In this document: positions 24,637-36,935 of the stretch, one piece after another | Numbering within the stretch: the first letter of the stretch is position 1 | Layout: every line of letters starts with the position of its first letter | Assembly (NCBI GenBank): GCA_902805475.1 | Contig: CADCSX010000011.1 | Span: 560,001-624,000 of the forward strand | Direction of reading: 5' to 3' | DNA: 64,000 nucleotides | Source of the DNA: Entonaema liquescens | Lineage: Eukaryota > Ascomycota > Sordariomycetes > Xylariales > Xylariaceae | Translations under genes and position numbers: made by a program | The notes under the pieces: model-generated | Told to the model about the DNA's origin: nothing | What the model saw: only the letters and a program-made list of their open reading frames with translations | Databases searched by the model: none

Positions 24637-25923
24637 ATGAAATACTCACGCGAGGCCAAAAGACCAGCGGACGAACATCTTGAACACTTCCAACGCTTAA
24701 GGAGCCGCAGGTTAAGCATACGACAGAGGCAGGAAGCGAGCAACTCCCCTGAGGCAATTCCCGGCCAGCTAAGCCAAAGACCCCTAGAAACGGTGCTACC
24801 ACAGCAAGTAGATTTAAGCCAAGGGAGAAGACGAGTATCTGCTCCTGGGGAATTCCATGGTAGCAGACATAGTCTCAATGATACAAGGACATATAGGTCG
24901 CCTCGGCATAATAACCTGAACTCCATCGACGCTACCATAACAGCAACAACGGCTAAGGTTCATATACGAGAAAAACAAGAACCGGGTCATCCCGCAAAAG
25001 ATCATATTTCTGGCATTAGGAAAATCCCATGGGATCTGCCAGGCCATACAACCACAAACATTGTTTCGGATGTCACCTACCAACCTGCACACATACTGCG
25101 GCAGAACGCCGAATATTTCGATTCTGATCAGGACGGAGTCATTTGGCTAGGAGACACGTACAAGGGCTGTAGAAAACTTGGTATTTCCACAGAGATTTAT
25201 AATCTTGTACAACTACTAACAGAGTTTCAGGATGGGGCATCACATACTCGTCTTTCTCCGCCTGTGCCCTGCATTCCATCCTCTCGTATCCCACCGGCCA
25301 GGGTTACATGCCTGATCCGCTGCTTCGAATTCGATATGATAGCAACAACAACAACGGAAAGCATAGTACTAGCCTCGTACCATACGACGAAAAGGGGCAA
25401 GTTAGGCGTAACCCGGTATGCGAGAAAATCTTGACAAAGTACGATAAGGAAAATAAGGGCGGTATGGATGTTCGAGATATCCTACGATTTTGGGGAGACC
25501 AGAGATCCATATCTACGCTCTATGGTTGGGGCCTTACTGTATTAGAATGTAGGTTACTTGTCGATCCTCGCGTTTTGGTATTACACAGCGCCCTGCTGAT
25601 GAAGAAAAGGGACGTCTCTCTATCTTACGCTTCGGCAACACAACGGCATCGTTTCTAGCGAAGACATTCGCACGGCTTTTGATGGAAGCACCTTATTCAA
25701 ACGATCCGAGGAGTGGCAGCGAAATATTGAGATGCACCATAAACGTACCGGAAATACATTAGGAAATGGGTACGAAAATAAAAGCGAACGGCAATTTGAT
25801 CCGGTAAAGCTTGCCGTAGCAATTGTTATCGGGCTTGCCATTGTGATGTGGGCTTTTCTGGGGTTTCTCCGCGATACTTCCAGGCGCGGAAAATTCTGGT
25901 GGCAGAATGATAACACTCCTTAG
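24637..25923 (+). CDS. Caleosin-like protein (lipid-droplet/peroxygenase family)
   Basis: Caleosins are Ca2+- and haem-binding proteins of lipid droplets, several with peroxygenase activity. Three exons: 24637-25180, 25231-25548, 25610-25923 (391 residues). Introns (50 and 61 nt) are phase-consistent and restore family motifs across both junctions: KLG|WGITYSSF and LEW|TSLYL. The EF-hand DSDQDGVIWLGD is at about 162-173, followed by the amphipathic membrane helix with a Pro knot (LSYPTGQGYMPDP), a KH motif at about 225-226, and the C-terminal SEDIRTAFDGS. Oddities: the His expected just before the EF-hand is Asn157 (LRQNAEYFD); there is an extra N-terminal Arg-rich stretch of about 130 residues; and a clear C-terminal transmembrane helix (about 355-374) is not standard for the family. 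N-terminal start is uncertain. Confidence 0.8.
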
Positions 25924-26391
25924 GCGGCAAATCCAGGATTGGTGGACGATTGGTACCAAAGGTATACTCTGGGTTCAAGCAGCTATATCCCAGGATCCTT
26001 TAGTAATATTCTTGATCGGGTCCAAGAGAGATCACACCTATAAAACGAGATAAATAATATGAATCTCATTACTCATAATAGTGGCTTTATTCATATCCTC
26101 AGTGTCTCATCAACCCAATTATAGTATCATTGGGAGAGAGATATCACCCTCCTTCCTATCTAAACATGCCGTAGCGCATCAACAAAGGCATGCAGGAAAA
26201 GAAGTGTTTACCAGTAAAGGGTATGAAGTAATCGTGCAACCATAAACATTCCACTCAAATCCATGATGGGAAGGGTTGATGGGTTAGCGCCCTTGGTTGT
26301 TACCATAATATCTTAATATGGCATTTGCTGGTCCGACCGTGATGTCCTGGTTACTTTTCATAGGGCAACTTACAGGGTAATGAGGTAGCTT
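25924..26391. other. Convergent spacer caleosin / CSN2
   Basis: About 470 bp between the two 3' ends. No gene recognised; presumably 3' untranslated regions of both genes. Confidence 0.4.
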
Positions 26392-27978
26392 CTAACTGAA
26401 GAGACCCTTACCAGGTCTCTTCCCTTTGGGAAGGAACCCTCTCTGTCGACCGCCTTCATTGGAGAATATCGGGCCTAATGTCGTCGTATCGTCTGTCTGA
26501 GAACCAACGTCGGCCATCCTGAAGCCCTCTCCGTCCTTGAACATAGTCGTATAGAGGCCAGCTAAAGCTACGGCCCAAGAGTCCATAGCCTGTACTCGTT
26601 CGGCGTCACCGTCTGACTCTATCTCGAGCACACCGGTCTGCTGGTCAATTTTGCCTTTGACTTTGCCATCAACGATTAAGAAACCGAGTATGTCTTGAAC
26701 CTCTGCCTCTGATATCTTGAGTTGTCGTGCAATCCATGCAAGCTTCATACGCGTATAGGGCGCGATCAACTTGACAATGGCTTTAGTACGCATATTGCGA
26801 GTCACCTCGTCGATGTTCTCTGCGATGAAAGGGTCCGCCAAAATGTCTTGGTTTTTCTGTAGTACGTTGACATAGGTCTCCATGTCATCTCGTTGGTACG
26901 CATCTACTAACTCGGTCATGGCGGCAATGCGTGGATCATTACGGTAAGGCTTCGTCTCCTGGGAATCGAAAGGGTTGATATCGGATTTCATGAGCATAGT
27001 AGTAAGGAGGAGATATTTAAGGACCTGGATTCGCTGCAGGGATCCTGCTTCGTCGTAGTTGCGGAATGACTCGAAGAAGTCGCTCTGCGCATCCTTCCAG
27101 TTCTCTTCACTCATATGCATCTTGCCTCCGCATTCACGAATGATACCCATAATCCTCGGATGGGGCACCGCAGAACGAACTTTGAGAGCTCTTTGATATA
27201 GAACCTTAAGTTGCTTGTTATTGCGCGTCTCGGCGTACATCTGAATCTCCAAGGCATAGATCTCCAAAGAGTATGTACCTTTGCTAGGGTCATCCGTGCC
27301 GTCCTCTCGTTGGCAGACTTTCTGTAGCTCTCGGAGCTTCTTAGTTACCGCGAGGTATTCTTTACGATCGAGAAGGAGCTTTGCGAGTTTGATGTTGGTC
27401 TTGAGCCATAGACGCTCGTTGTTGGTAGTTTGGAAACAGTTTAGTGTTAAGGAATAGAATTGCTCTACAGCCTTTCTTGCTGCCTCATTCTCTGACTCCT
27501 TCTCGATATAATCTAGCATTTTCGTGATAGAAGTCTCGGAATAGTTGCGTGTGACGGCGGACTTGACATATGTAAGGAGTTCGGTGTAGTGCTTTACGGC
27601 CTGGTTCGTGTTAGCCCAATGCTAGAAGCGCACGTTATTCGACTAATTGAGATCTGACCTCATCATATCTTCCAAGCCGAAATTCTAGTTTGATCGCTTG
27701 CTTCAGTCCTTTGAATCCCCAATCACCTTTCTCGGTTTCCAGCTCAGGAATTCCCAGAAACTCTTTGAGAGCTTCTTCGGGGTCATCATCCTTGATCTGC
27801 TTCGCGTTATAATACTTGTTATCAATGTCGACGTCACCAGAATCTTCTCCACCATCTTCGTCCTCATACTCGAAGTCATACCTGCGAAATTAAGTTATCA
27901 GTGTGGTGAAATTTGAGCTAGGATTGGTACATACTGCTCCTCGTCGGACTCTTGCATGAAATCCTCGTCGTCAGACAT
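26392..27978 (-). CDS. CSN2: COP9 signalosome subunit 2
   Basis: Scaffold subunit of the COP9 signalosome, the nuclear complex that removes Nedd8 from cullins; in filamentous fungi it controls development and secondary metabolism. Three exons: 27935-27978, 27659-27881, 26392-27600 (491 residues), with introns of 53 and 58 nt. Splicing gives the characteristic acidic start MSDDEDFMQESDEEQYDFEY, then LEFRLGRYDEAVKHY across the second junction. TPR-like helices follow (KLRELQKVCQRE), then the PCI/winged-helix end KLAWIARQLKISEAEVQDIL and a short basic tail. Length is typical for fungal CSN2 (about 490-500). It faces CWC25 head-to-head with 522 bp between the start codons. Confidence 0.95.
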
Positions 27979-28500
27979 CTTGATGGTATTCGAGCGCTAG
28001 AATGATACGTTGATAAAATGTGGGATGGAGTAAGATGAGTAAATGATTGGGTTGCGCGAGAAGGCGGGTTATTGACACAGCTTCTAGTGTCGGATAAGCT
28101 TGTAATTGTATGGTAATTAAAAAGTTGTTAAGGTTATGGAACATGTACGTGATGCGGCGTTGGGAACATTCACAGGTAAAGGCGGAAGGCTATCTTTATC
28201 TTATCGGAGCTCTAGGTAAGTAACTGCGGGATGTTACGACGTGGGGTTAATGAATTTTGGGGAAGTCACAGCCCCACAGCTTTATGTACCTAAGCAATGT
28301 ACCTAAGTACTACCCCTGTTAGTGCAGTAAATGTGGCTGGGCATTTTAGGTGGCAACTTGCAGCTCTTAGGTAAGTACTAAATCCATTTGCGCTCCGGTT
28401 AACAACAAAACTAAGTTTATTCAATCATTTCAATTTTCCATCATCAGCCTACAATTTTTTATCCCTTCGTTGCGACATTCGTGTTGCCCAGACCGCTAAT
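27979..28500. promoter_or_regulatory. Bidirectional promoter region CSN2 / CWC25
   Basis: Only 522 bp separates two divergent start codons, so it must carry both promoters. Repeated GTACCTAAG units are present near 28286-28310. No specific factor site can be assigned by eye. Confidence 0.5.
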
Positions 28501-29706
28501 ATGTCGTTACAACTCAAGAAATCCTACCATCCCGCACTCCTCCGAAATCAGCGACGTGTTTACGAGGAGGAACAAAAAGCTTTGGAGGAGCGCAAGAAGA
28601 CTGAAGCGCGCATCCAAGAGATCAAGGAAGAACGCGCCAAAGAAGAACTTCAGAGGCAACTTGCCATATCTGGGGGCCGTAAAGTGGTTGATCGCGTCGA
28701 TTGGATGTACCAGGGCCCCAGCGATGGTCAAAATGGTACTTCTGAAGAGCTCGAAGGCTACTTACTAGGAAAGCGGCGCATCGATAATATTCTAACTAAG
28801 GGTGATCATGAAAATCTCAAGAAAACCGCAGGCCCGGAGAGTTTTATGGCCTTACAGAACGCGAATACAGAAAGGGATACCGCGATGAAAATTCGAGAAG
28901 ATCCTCTTCTAGCCATTAAGAAGCAAGAGCAAGCAGCTTATGAAACCATGATGAACGACCCTATCAAGAGAAGACAGTTACTCGCATCGATGGGACATGC
29001 AGATGAGAAGCAATTATCGCACAAGAAGGAGGAGCGCCATTCGAGGCGACATAGACATAGGTCACATTCTAGAGAGCATCGCCACCGCCGACATCATCGA
29101 TCTGACTCGAGAGAACGAGACGCATCACGTGAACGACGACACAGGCATCACCGAGATCACTCGAGAGATAAGTCTGAAAGTAGGGACCATCACAGTTCGA
29201 GGAAAGAACGCTATACCGAGCGACCTGAACGGAGAGAATCAGATCTCAGGGTTGAACAGAGAGATAATGATAAACCACATAGAGGTCGGTCAAGGAGCCC
29301 GCGTCGCGGCGATATTAAGGATGATAGACATCGGCGACGCGATTATTCAGAGGAGCGACCTCGAGAACGACGATGGTATTCCAACGACCGGGGTGACCGT
29401 GACCGTTCTGACCGCCGCGACTACCGCGATCGACGCTCATACAAAGATAGCCCAAGCAACAACCGCCCCAACAGAGGCCTGGGCAAAGACAACTCTGTAG
29501 ATTCAGCTGTGGATGAACGAGCTCGTAAGCTCGCAGCTATGCAAGAGGCAGCATCTGAACTCGATCAAGACCGGGAGAAACGATTAGCAGCACTAGCCGA
29601 GAAGGAGCGCCAGGAACGAGAAGCCGACGACAAAGCCCGAGAGAAGTCCGGCAAGTATGGGGATAGAGAATTCGTGAACGGTTTACGAAGACAAGTCATA
29701 TCTTGA
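28501..29706 (+). CDS. CWC25: Pre-mRNA-splicing factor CWC25
   Basis: Spliceosomal protein that acts with Prp2-activated complexes to promote the first catalytic step. Single exon, 401 residues. The N-terminus LKKSYHPALLRNQRRVYEEE matches the conserved Cir_N domain (LKKSWHP...NQ..V...E). WMYQGP and EGYLLGKRRID are the second conserved Cwc25 block. Beyond residue about 175 the protein becomes Arg/His/Ser/Asp-rich with many SRE, RHRR and RDRS runs, a disordered RS-like tail expected of filamentous fungal CWC25. The start at 28501 lies directly before the domain, with no in-frame ATG upstream. An overlapping frame at 28997-29500 is a shadow of the repetitive tail. Confidence 0.93.
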   Translation: MSLQLKKSYHPALLRNQRRVYEEEQKALEERKKTEARIQEIKEERAKEELQRQLAISGGRKVVDRVDWMYQGPSDGQNGTSEELEGYLLGKRRIDNILTKGDHENLKKTAGPESFMALQNANTERDTAMKIREDPLLAIKKQEQAAYETMMNDPIKRRQLLASMGHADEKQLSHKKEERHSRRHRHRSHSREHRHRRHHRSDSRERDASRERRHRHHRDHSRDKSESRDHHSSRKERYTERPERRESDLRVEQRDNDKPHRGRSRSPRRGDIKDDRHRRRDYSEERPRERRWYSNDRGDRDRSDRRDYRDRRSYKDSPSNNRPNRGLGKDNSVDSAVDERARKLAAMQEAASELDQDREKRLAALAEKERQEREADDKAREKSGKYGDREFVNGLRRQVIS

Positions 29707-30396
29707 GAGCGAGAGATGTCACACAGGCCATAGAACAAGGTCTTGTTGATACGAACGGAAAGTCGCGGTACTCCTAGAGCTTAGTAGGTCGCTATTAAAG
29801 ACTCAGGGCGTATATCCTACGGATTTCCTTTGAGGCTACCAAAAGGTTTTTACATACGTAACTGGTAAGCGTCATCATGCAATTTATGGTTTGCAGATGA
29901 GCTAATGGAGAAGATGTTGAAGATGGCTCAGGGGAAGACAAGTGTATCCTAACACTATTTATCCTTGGGGAATTATAGCTCGATTCGGAACTGTAGAAGC
30001 TCTATACGAGCTACAGTAAACCTTGTCTGTTAGAAAAGTCTTCGATTATATATGATGAGAGTAAGCGAAGCTAAAGACGTAATAGAAGTAGTTGCCTCTA
30101 AACCCATTACTCAAAGTCGGAATAAGAGGTAAATCCCACTTGGCCCGTGCAATAACAATTCAGTTTAAGGTCTCGAAAAAGTAACTAATTTCTCTCAAAA
30201 AGGTAGACAGCGAAGTTCTTGAGTGTAAAAATGTCGAAGCTGGAAGTATATTCACCTCAAAGAAATCATGTAAGAATAGAAGAGAATTATCAGGCTGAAA
30301 GCGGACCCCTGAAGAATCTGGCGCTAGAACCGTACAATTGCATTGGTTTGGACCCCCTAATCATTCAAGCCCAACATAGGGGCGAGGTAGTCAGTT
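29707..30396. other. Convergent spacer CWC25 / P450
   Basis: About 690 bp between two 3' ends. A 62-codon frame at 30219-30407 has no recognisable content. Nothing else seen. Confidence 0.4.
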
Positions 30397-32158
30397 TCAC
30401 CTCTTAGACCAGACTAAAGGGGCCCTTTCGGGATGCAACATCTGCTGTAACAGGACCATAGCAGAATCAGTTTCAATGAGGTTGAGCACCCGCTCGCGAG
30501 CCGCCTCAATCGTTTCTCCTTCGAAAGTTACCGGATCTACTCTCCAGTCGCGGAACAGTGTCGCTATAGTAGCTACAAACTCGACTTGTGAAAACTTTCT
30601 GCCGGGACAATCGCGAGCACCCTCAGACCAACCAACGAAGGTGCCGCGTCTAGGGTGGACGAACTCTTCCTCTTGGACACCTTTTCCCTCTCCTTGGGGT
30701 GTATGTTCTGTCTCCGCGGTCTTGATGAAGCGAGATGGTCGCCAGGTGAGCGAGTCGGATCCCCACCATCTAGGATCGCTCTGCAGAGAGGAATAAGCTA
30801 AGACCACCATAGTGTTAGGTGGCAGGACAATTGTCTTGTTTCCGACATTGAGTGTTTGCGTTTTATCTTTCGTCCATTTAGTTACCGGCACAGGCGTATA
30901 TAAGCGAATAGTTTCGTACAGTACGGCTAGACAGCGTTTAAGACGAGGAAAGCTAGTCGCATAATCCCATTCATGTGAAGGCGTGCGACCTAAGACAGAA
31001 TGGATCTCTTCTGAAAGCCAATCTTGCACCGCCGGGTTAGCGGCTAGGAAGTACACGGCGAAGGTAAAAACGTGAGCCGAGGTATCGTGGCCAGCAAAGT
31101 TAATAACAAAGATATTACCATAAATCTCTCGTTCTGTGAGACTCTCACCCTGTTTCGCGTCTAAGGATGCTTTGGCTAGTGACGACAAGAATGTGCGGCT
31201 ATTAGTAGTACCTGACAAGTTTTGGGCGACCTTGCGTTTCTCTGATTCGTACATATCCGTCATGAAATTCTGGAATGCCGTTACCGCCTGCCCGATTTGC
31301 CGATATTTAGTAGGTAGCCATGGCGTGTTAGTGAAGAATTTTGGACCCATGACAATGATGAGGATGCAGTGTTCCAGTATTAACTGCAAAGAATCTTTAT
31401 AGCTCTCTGCGGGGTTGACATGCGATGTTTCCTCATAGCCCTCGAACTTGAATGACTTGTCAAAGCCAGCTTTACTGAGTACATCAAGCGACAAGGTACG
31501 TAAATCGTCCGCCGTGCTTCGAACTGAGGGACGTGACATCCAGTAACGGACCATATCATTGGCCTGGGATATACTCTCGGACCAGACAGTTTCGTTATAT
31601 TGTTCGTTGAAGCAGGATGCCATGAGCTTTCTCTGTGTCACCCATCGCTGGCCTTCAGCCTAACAGACAGCAGGAATTTGTAAGCGGAGGAACTAGAATG
31701 CAAGGGATAGTAAAGGTGGGCAGTCTTACCGTACCAACATTGGGACCAAAAACATCAAGGACCTCTGTCAGCTCAACACATCTAGGGAAATCATCTCTCC
31801 TGCGGGTGACATCCATAACGATATCCGGGTGGCCGAGATATAACCAGTTTCGCCCGGGCGTAACCAGTATGAAAACGTCACCTAGCTCGTGGTGAGAGGA
31901 ATATCGGTCAGGTAATTCCCACCCCATCCAATTGTACCTTGTAAAGGTGCTTTCCCCAAAGTATCGCCTCACATAGTGAAGAACTCTTCTATCCACAAGC
32001 ATCCAAAAGTGGTTAAGATGACTGATGGGAATAACATGAAAGCGAAGCCCCGTTCGGCGAGCCACCAGGTAGTTCCGAAACAGATAATAGCCTGATTGCA
32101 GCGCTATACCGAGTGGAAGCAACAAGCAACCCCATAAGAAGATGATGAGAATGGCCAT
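30397..32158 (-). CDS. Cytochrome P450 monooxygenase
   Basis: Membrane-anchored microsomal P450. Two exons, 31730-32158 and 30397-31659, give 563 residues; the 70-nt intron GTAAGA...GTTAG joins PNVGT to AEGQRWVTQRK. Motifs in order: N-terminal anchor (FLWGCLLLPLGIAL), C-helix WVTQRK, I-helix AGHDTS (about 332-337) with the oxygen-activating Thr, ExxR ETIR (about 392-395), WRPSRF, and the haem loop FVGWSEGARDCPGR with the thiolate Cys at about 494. All catalytic residues are present, so it should be active. Family number and substrate cannot be told from sequence alone. The next gene upstream on the same strand is a seven-TM protein, about 1.6 kb away across AT-rich DNA. Confidence 0.92.
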
Positions 32159-33748
32159 GCTGATCAGGCACTTTTAACACAGGTGCGCAGTTGATGCCGG
32201 GCGTGGATGGTAGGAAAGAGGGTCTTAGAATCTAATTGTCGTAAGTTGAAATATTCGACTAACTCTAGGGAGAATCTTAAGGGATAGGAATAGGAATAGG
32301 AACATGGGTTGGTGGGCCGAGTAAAAGGCACAATTAGAGCTAGTTCCAACTACCACTGTAAGTACACAATATTGCTATACAATGGGTATGTACTTTCGAA
32401 TACCTAGTAGAATCAAGGCTATTTTAGGATACGGATATCCTAGGTATGAAAAGTTTGTCTCTGGCTCGTCTTTTATTATTAATAATAATGACGACCAACG
32501 CGTTTGCATCGTTTAGACATGTAAAGCTAGGTATGCTAAGTAATCTTATAACGCTGCTCCCAAAGTCCTTCCTTGCCCATATATGGGTATTATAGTAAAG
32601 GTTGATAGTGAGGAATTAGATAATGATTTTATAGTCTTAAGGCTATTCAATACGCCTAACTCTATGTTGAAGCGTTTCATGAGGCAGGTACATAAGAAAT
32701 GTTGCCATTCTTGGCAATAGTCAAATACGGGGTCTGAGAAGCAAGGGGTTCAAATCCAAAGTTTGTGTAACAAGTGGTCTTTAACAAGGTTCTTGTTGTT
32801 TTCACCCTAAGTTAAGGATGACCTGAAAAGACCTCAGAGTCGGACGTTGTATATATGTACTACCTTAACAATTGAGCCTTATAAATTCTCTAGGTATCTT
32901 TACAAGGGAGCATAGTGTCCTTCGTGTACTCGATATACCACTATATGCTCACAATTCCATAACAAAAATAGCACACCCCAAGATTTAACTACACGGGTAA
33001 AGGCTTAATCCCGAGCCTAAAGGTTTAATAAACTTAACAAATAAGCTTGAAGAGACTCTAATAGGGTTAGGGATGTATTTGATATACAAGATGTTAAGAA
33101 AGCTATAAAGGCATAAAGTTTAAGTACTTACTTACACTAAGCAGTATCCAAGACGAAATAGTTGAGATATGTATGTGTATTGAGGTAAAGATAATGGAGA
33201 GAGATGAGACCGCGGCGTTACCATGATCTCAAGATTGTATGTGACAGGTATGTATCTAATGCCCGTGACCCCGCGCTGAAGCGTGTCATATATTAACACG
33301 TTTGAGGGTAAAGTCACAAACATTTCAGCTTCATCTTTAAGTTAAATACTATAGTTATACATATTTCAACTACGTCACAGCTTACTAGGTAAAGTAATCT
33401 TCTAGTTACTTAGCTGGAGTGACTTGGCCTGGCCATTTTGTCCCTTAAAGTCCGTGCCCACTTGTGACAATTCCTCAAAAACCCTCCTTTCCGTTACAGT
33501 AACCACCTAATTCGACACGCACTGTAGAGTGAAAATCGTTATACCGGGCGTAGCAACAGGACTTTTATGGCTTGGCTATAGTATATTGTAAAAGTTACTT
33601 GGGACCTTTGTCACGAGTCTTAACTATGGTAAAAAGGGGGGGGTTCTGTGCACTTTTATTATAGTTTGATTGATTTGTGCTAAAAGAACTTATATCATAC
33701 AATGAGGCCTATATATATCCCGCTACTGGACTCGAATGCCTCATAACA
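32159..33748. other. AT-rich spacer
   Basis: About 1.6 kb, rich in AT, with stops in every frame and no recognised gene. A B-box-like GGGGTTCAAATCC at about 32748 (+) lacks the rest of a tRNA. Confidence 0.4.
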
Positions 33749-35312
33749 TCACATGTGAGAAGGTGGAATCGTAACCGAGAATAGCCATGCTGAGCTAGTG
33801 CTTTCTTCAAACAATAGGAACACGTTGTCCATCACTATCCACCATCTTTTCCCTTCCTGATGCCAAGAACTGCTCAGTACCTTCTCACGTGGGATGTCGT
33901 GTGATAGCGTATCCTTGTTCGCGTGAGATCTGGTTTCCAGACACTTGAGTAGAGCCGGAACCCGGTAACAGGCCACAGACGGTTTGGGTTCGTCCGGGAC
34001 CAGCATTAAATTCTCGCTGCCGTGGTGCGAAACTATCTCAGAGCTTTCTGTCATCATGGTATAATCCGTATCGTTTCTCATCTCGGTAACAGTAGAGACA
34101 TCGTATAATGTGATGTTATCTCGCTTCTTTTCTCGAGACCGAAAACTTGATTTAAGGCGCTCGTAATATGATGTGGTTGGTGACCAGGCGGGTTTATTCT
34201 TCGACTGGGCTGATGCCGTGAAGAGCTGACGGAAGGCCGAGGAACATGCAACGACTATGCCTGTTTTTCGCAGTAGATACCGTTAGCTGGCATAATTCCT
34301 TCGAGCAAAATTGGAATTGTTTATAAGAGGTGCTTACATAGAAACGATTGGATGGAGCTCCAAAACCAAAGATATGAACTATCCAGCAGGCCATTAGCAT
34401 TCTGTGTAGCCCCGATATCAACTACGCGTGCGATGGCTATAGCTATAGTGATAAGAGAGAGTGAGAAGATGCCCATGAAAGCGAGCTTCTTCGCCCATCT
34501 AATCCGGACATTCCACAGAAGGATAATAGGGATGAGCATAACTAATCAGCTGCCGTTAGTACATGCTCAAACATGGACACGTTAGGGAAAGCCTCAGATT
34601 ACTTACTTAGAAAGTCAGATGCCACGTCGAGGGCGGTGTTTACGTGAAGTGTAGTCCTAAAAAGCGTCGTAGCAGAGTGCGAGGTACAGTAGAACGTTAT
34701 TGTGTCCATGTCGCCCAAATAGCATTTATACTCCACATCCCCCATGGAGACCAAGAAAGTTGCAAGCGAGAAAAGGAGTATGGGCCACCACAGATACTGG
34801 AATTTGTCGACGGAAGTGCCCAGCCTTCTGAAGAAGAAAAGCATGGAGAGTTTGAACATAATCAAGGTGATGTAGAAAAACAGTTTTACTACAAGGGAAG
34901 CAACAAGCCAACGACGCATGCGAATAAAATAGTCGTCTCCAATGGTCGCAACTCCAGCGTCAACGTTTAAGATGTAGTACATGTCCCGAGCGGAATACTG
35001 CCAGAGAGCCGCTGTAATCACAACAAGAATATAAGCGAATGAGATGAAAAAGTCGTCCAGATAGAGTCGACGCGCCCCGTGGAAGCGTGCGTACAATCGA
35101 CCAGCAAGAAAGACCGTAGCAACACCGACCCCGGCCCAAGAGAACCCCTGAACAGTGACGGGTTAACACAATATTCGAAGAACGGATCATACTATATTGG
35201 TTGGGCATACGATGAAGAGATCATAAGAGACACCAGGTGGCGAAGGGCGTTGGAGTAAGTCTTCGTCGTATACGACGTTGCGGATCAGTAGGTCGTTTTC
35301 TAAGAGTAACAT
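33749..35312 (-). CDS. Rhodopsin-domain (SAT-like) seven-TM integral membrane protein
   Basis: Member of the large fungal family of seven-helix membrane proteins with a rhodopsin-like domain, function mostly unknown. Four exons: 35211-35312, 34607-35147, 34338-34541, 33749-34260 (452 residues); introns of 63, 65 and 77 nt are phase-consistent and the second has a TACTAAC branch site. Visible: short N-terminal segment, TM1 (GFSWAGVGVATVFLAGRLYAR), the family-typical LYLDDFFISFAYIL, TM3-4 region KLFFYITLIMFKLSMLFFFRRL, ALDVASDFLI.MLIPI across the second junction, KLAFMGIFSLSLITIAIAIARV, then a cytosolic tail of about 175 residues. No retinal-binding Lys pattern is visible. These genes often lie beside P450s, but co-function here is unproven. 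Confidence 0.82.
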
Positions 35313-36406
35313 GATGTTGATACGTAAACCTAACAGACGGACTAGAGGCTCTTCGAAAACAGATAAAAGACGTATACCTAAACACCGGAGTGGAGGTTGA
35401 GGAGATGCCTAGCTGCAGAGAAAAATAAAGACGTGAGGACTAGTATCACTAAGAGAGGTATCCTACACTATGACTGTGTTCACCTAGAGGGAAATATATG
35501 AGAAGGCCGGCTACATAGGGTTGCCTCGTTAGGCTATTCGGAGTTTTCGTTGGTGTTCAGTTTTGTCCCACCAAGCATGTCCCAGACATTCATAATACGG
35601 AACTGAAAATACATATGGATGCAGCCCGGGAATTACTCAACCCTGTAGCCTGCATCGCCTAAGACAAGGCTTAGACAATCAATTGGAGTGTTACAGTAGT
35701 TCACAAGCCAATATCTCTTATAGTAAGTACCCCTCATTGAAAAGGATAACATACCCATTTGCAGCCATCCACAAGACTAGACTTGGGTGTAGCACGAAAG
35801 AAAATCTAAATATGGATATTGAAGGGGCGGGGTGGTTTATCCATTGGCTTGTATTTACACATCTGGATGGTTCGACTATGGCTCAGAAATTGTATTGGCC
35901 AGTGAAAGAATGTTCTTAAAGGGGAACAGAAGCATTCTTCAAATCCGGAGGATGCTGATAGGTGGGTGTGGCCTCACATAAGATACCTTACCTAGGTATA
36001 TTGCAGGAATTTACGTTGCAATATTGGCAGCATGACACAACAGCTTACAGGAAAAGATTCGAGTTCTACACCCCCATGTTAAAATCTCAAATTAACCAAC
36101 CCAGCCTGCAGCAGTAAGATGCAACATCATACTAACAATTCATCCAGCCGCACTATCTAATCTCGCACGGTATGGTTACAATACAATGGCAGGTAAGATG
36201 TGTTACACGGGCAGAGATGCATCACACTGCCTGGTATGCGAGTATACCTCACGCATAGGACTTCTCTATTAATTCTTCAGCTCTTATACCCATTTTGATC
36301 GGTTCTATTGGCCCGGTTAACTAACTTCGCCTTCCTCCTCGCGATTAGGAACCCTTTGTGGAAGTCATTTTCTTTGAAGTCTCAACTTTGGTTAAATCTT
36401 AGGGGA
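35313..36406. other. Spacer
   Basis: About 1.1 kb without a recognised gene; probable promoter of the rhodopsin-domain gene at its left end. A 78-codon frame at 35683-35919 has no recognisable content. Confidence 0.35.
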
Positions 36407-36935
36407 ATGTCCGAACATGAGCGGGAGTTGTCAAGCTCTAGACAGAGCGTAATAGATGGCAATCTTCAATCATGGCGCTTTGAGCTTGTTATTGGGACTC
36501 TTTGCCTAGGAGTTCTTGTCTACCTACGGTTTTAACGCCAACATAGTCTAGACCGCAATCCCCTGCATCACGACAGACTTCAAGTCTTTACCGAACAGTG
36601 CCTCGTATGGTGCATTGTATCTGACTACAGTTACGGCCTTACGGCTACTTTTGAAGTAAGATCTAGGTATTGTATCTGCCTCGGCCCCTCAACCTGGTCT
36701 CTTGATTTTGGGACACACACTACTTGGACTTGGAGCGTCTGGTCTCTTACTCTCTCCCTCACTGGATACGCCGTTCCTGTTAAGAAAATTTCTCCTTTAA
36801 ATATATTGTACCTAATTAGTGCCGTTGACATCAGCCTTTTGTCAGGCCAATTATTGGTGGGGTTTTGGCGGATTATGCTACTAGGCTTATATTCCGCGTT
36901 TCTTGCTTTGGCTGTTATCGAAGTCTAATTATGAG
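36407..36935 (+). pseudogene. Decayed MFS transporter (DHA2-type) N-terminal half
   Basis: Fragments of an MFS efflux pump appear in the correct order but in different frames. From 36407 one frame reads MSEHERELSS...WRFELVIGTLCLGVLVYL (N-terminus and TM1). From 36534 another reads NANIV, stop (36549-36551), TAIPCITTDFKSLPN and YGALYLTTVTAL (TM1 end to TM2), then stop 36657-36659. The same frame then continues to APQPGLLILGHTLLGLGASG (TM4). A third stretch reads YAVPVKK and ends near 36840. From 36841 a fourth frame gives RPIIGGVLADYAT, the motif C to D region. About 25 residues after TM2 are missing. The IVxTAIP...DF, GHxxLGLGASG and GPxIGG patterns are typical of toxin-efflux MFS proteins. 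The downstream half was not found. Confidence 0.75.

Noticed and set aside
28997..29500. 167-codon frame inside CWC25
   Set aside because: It is a shadow of the Arg/His/Ser-rich repeat region in another frame.
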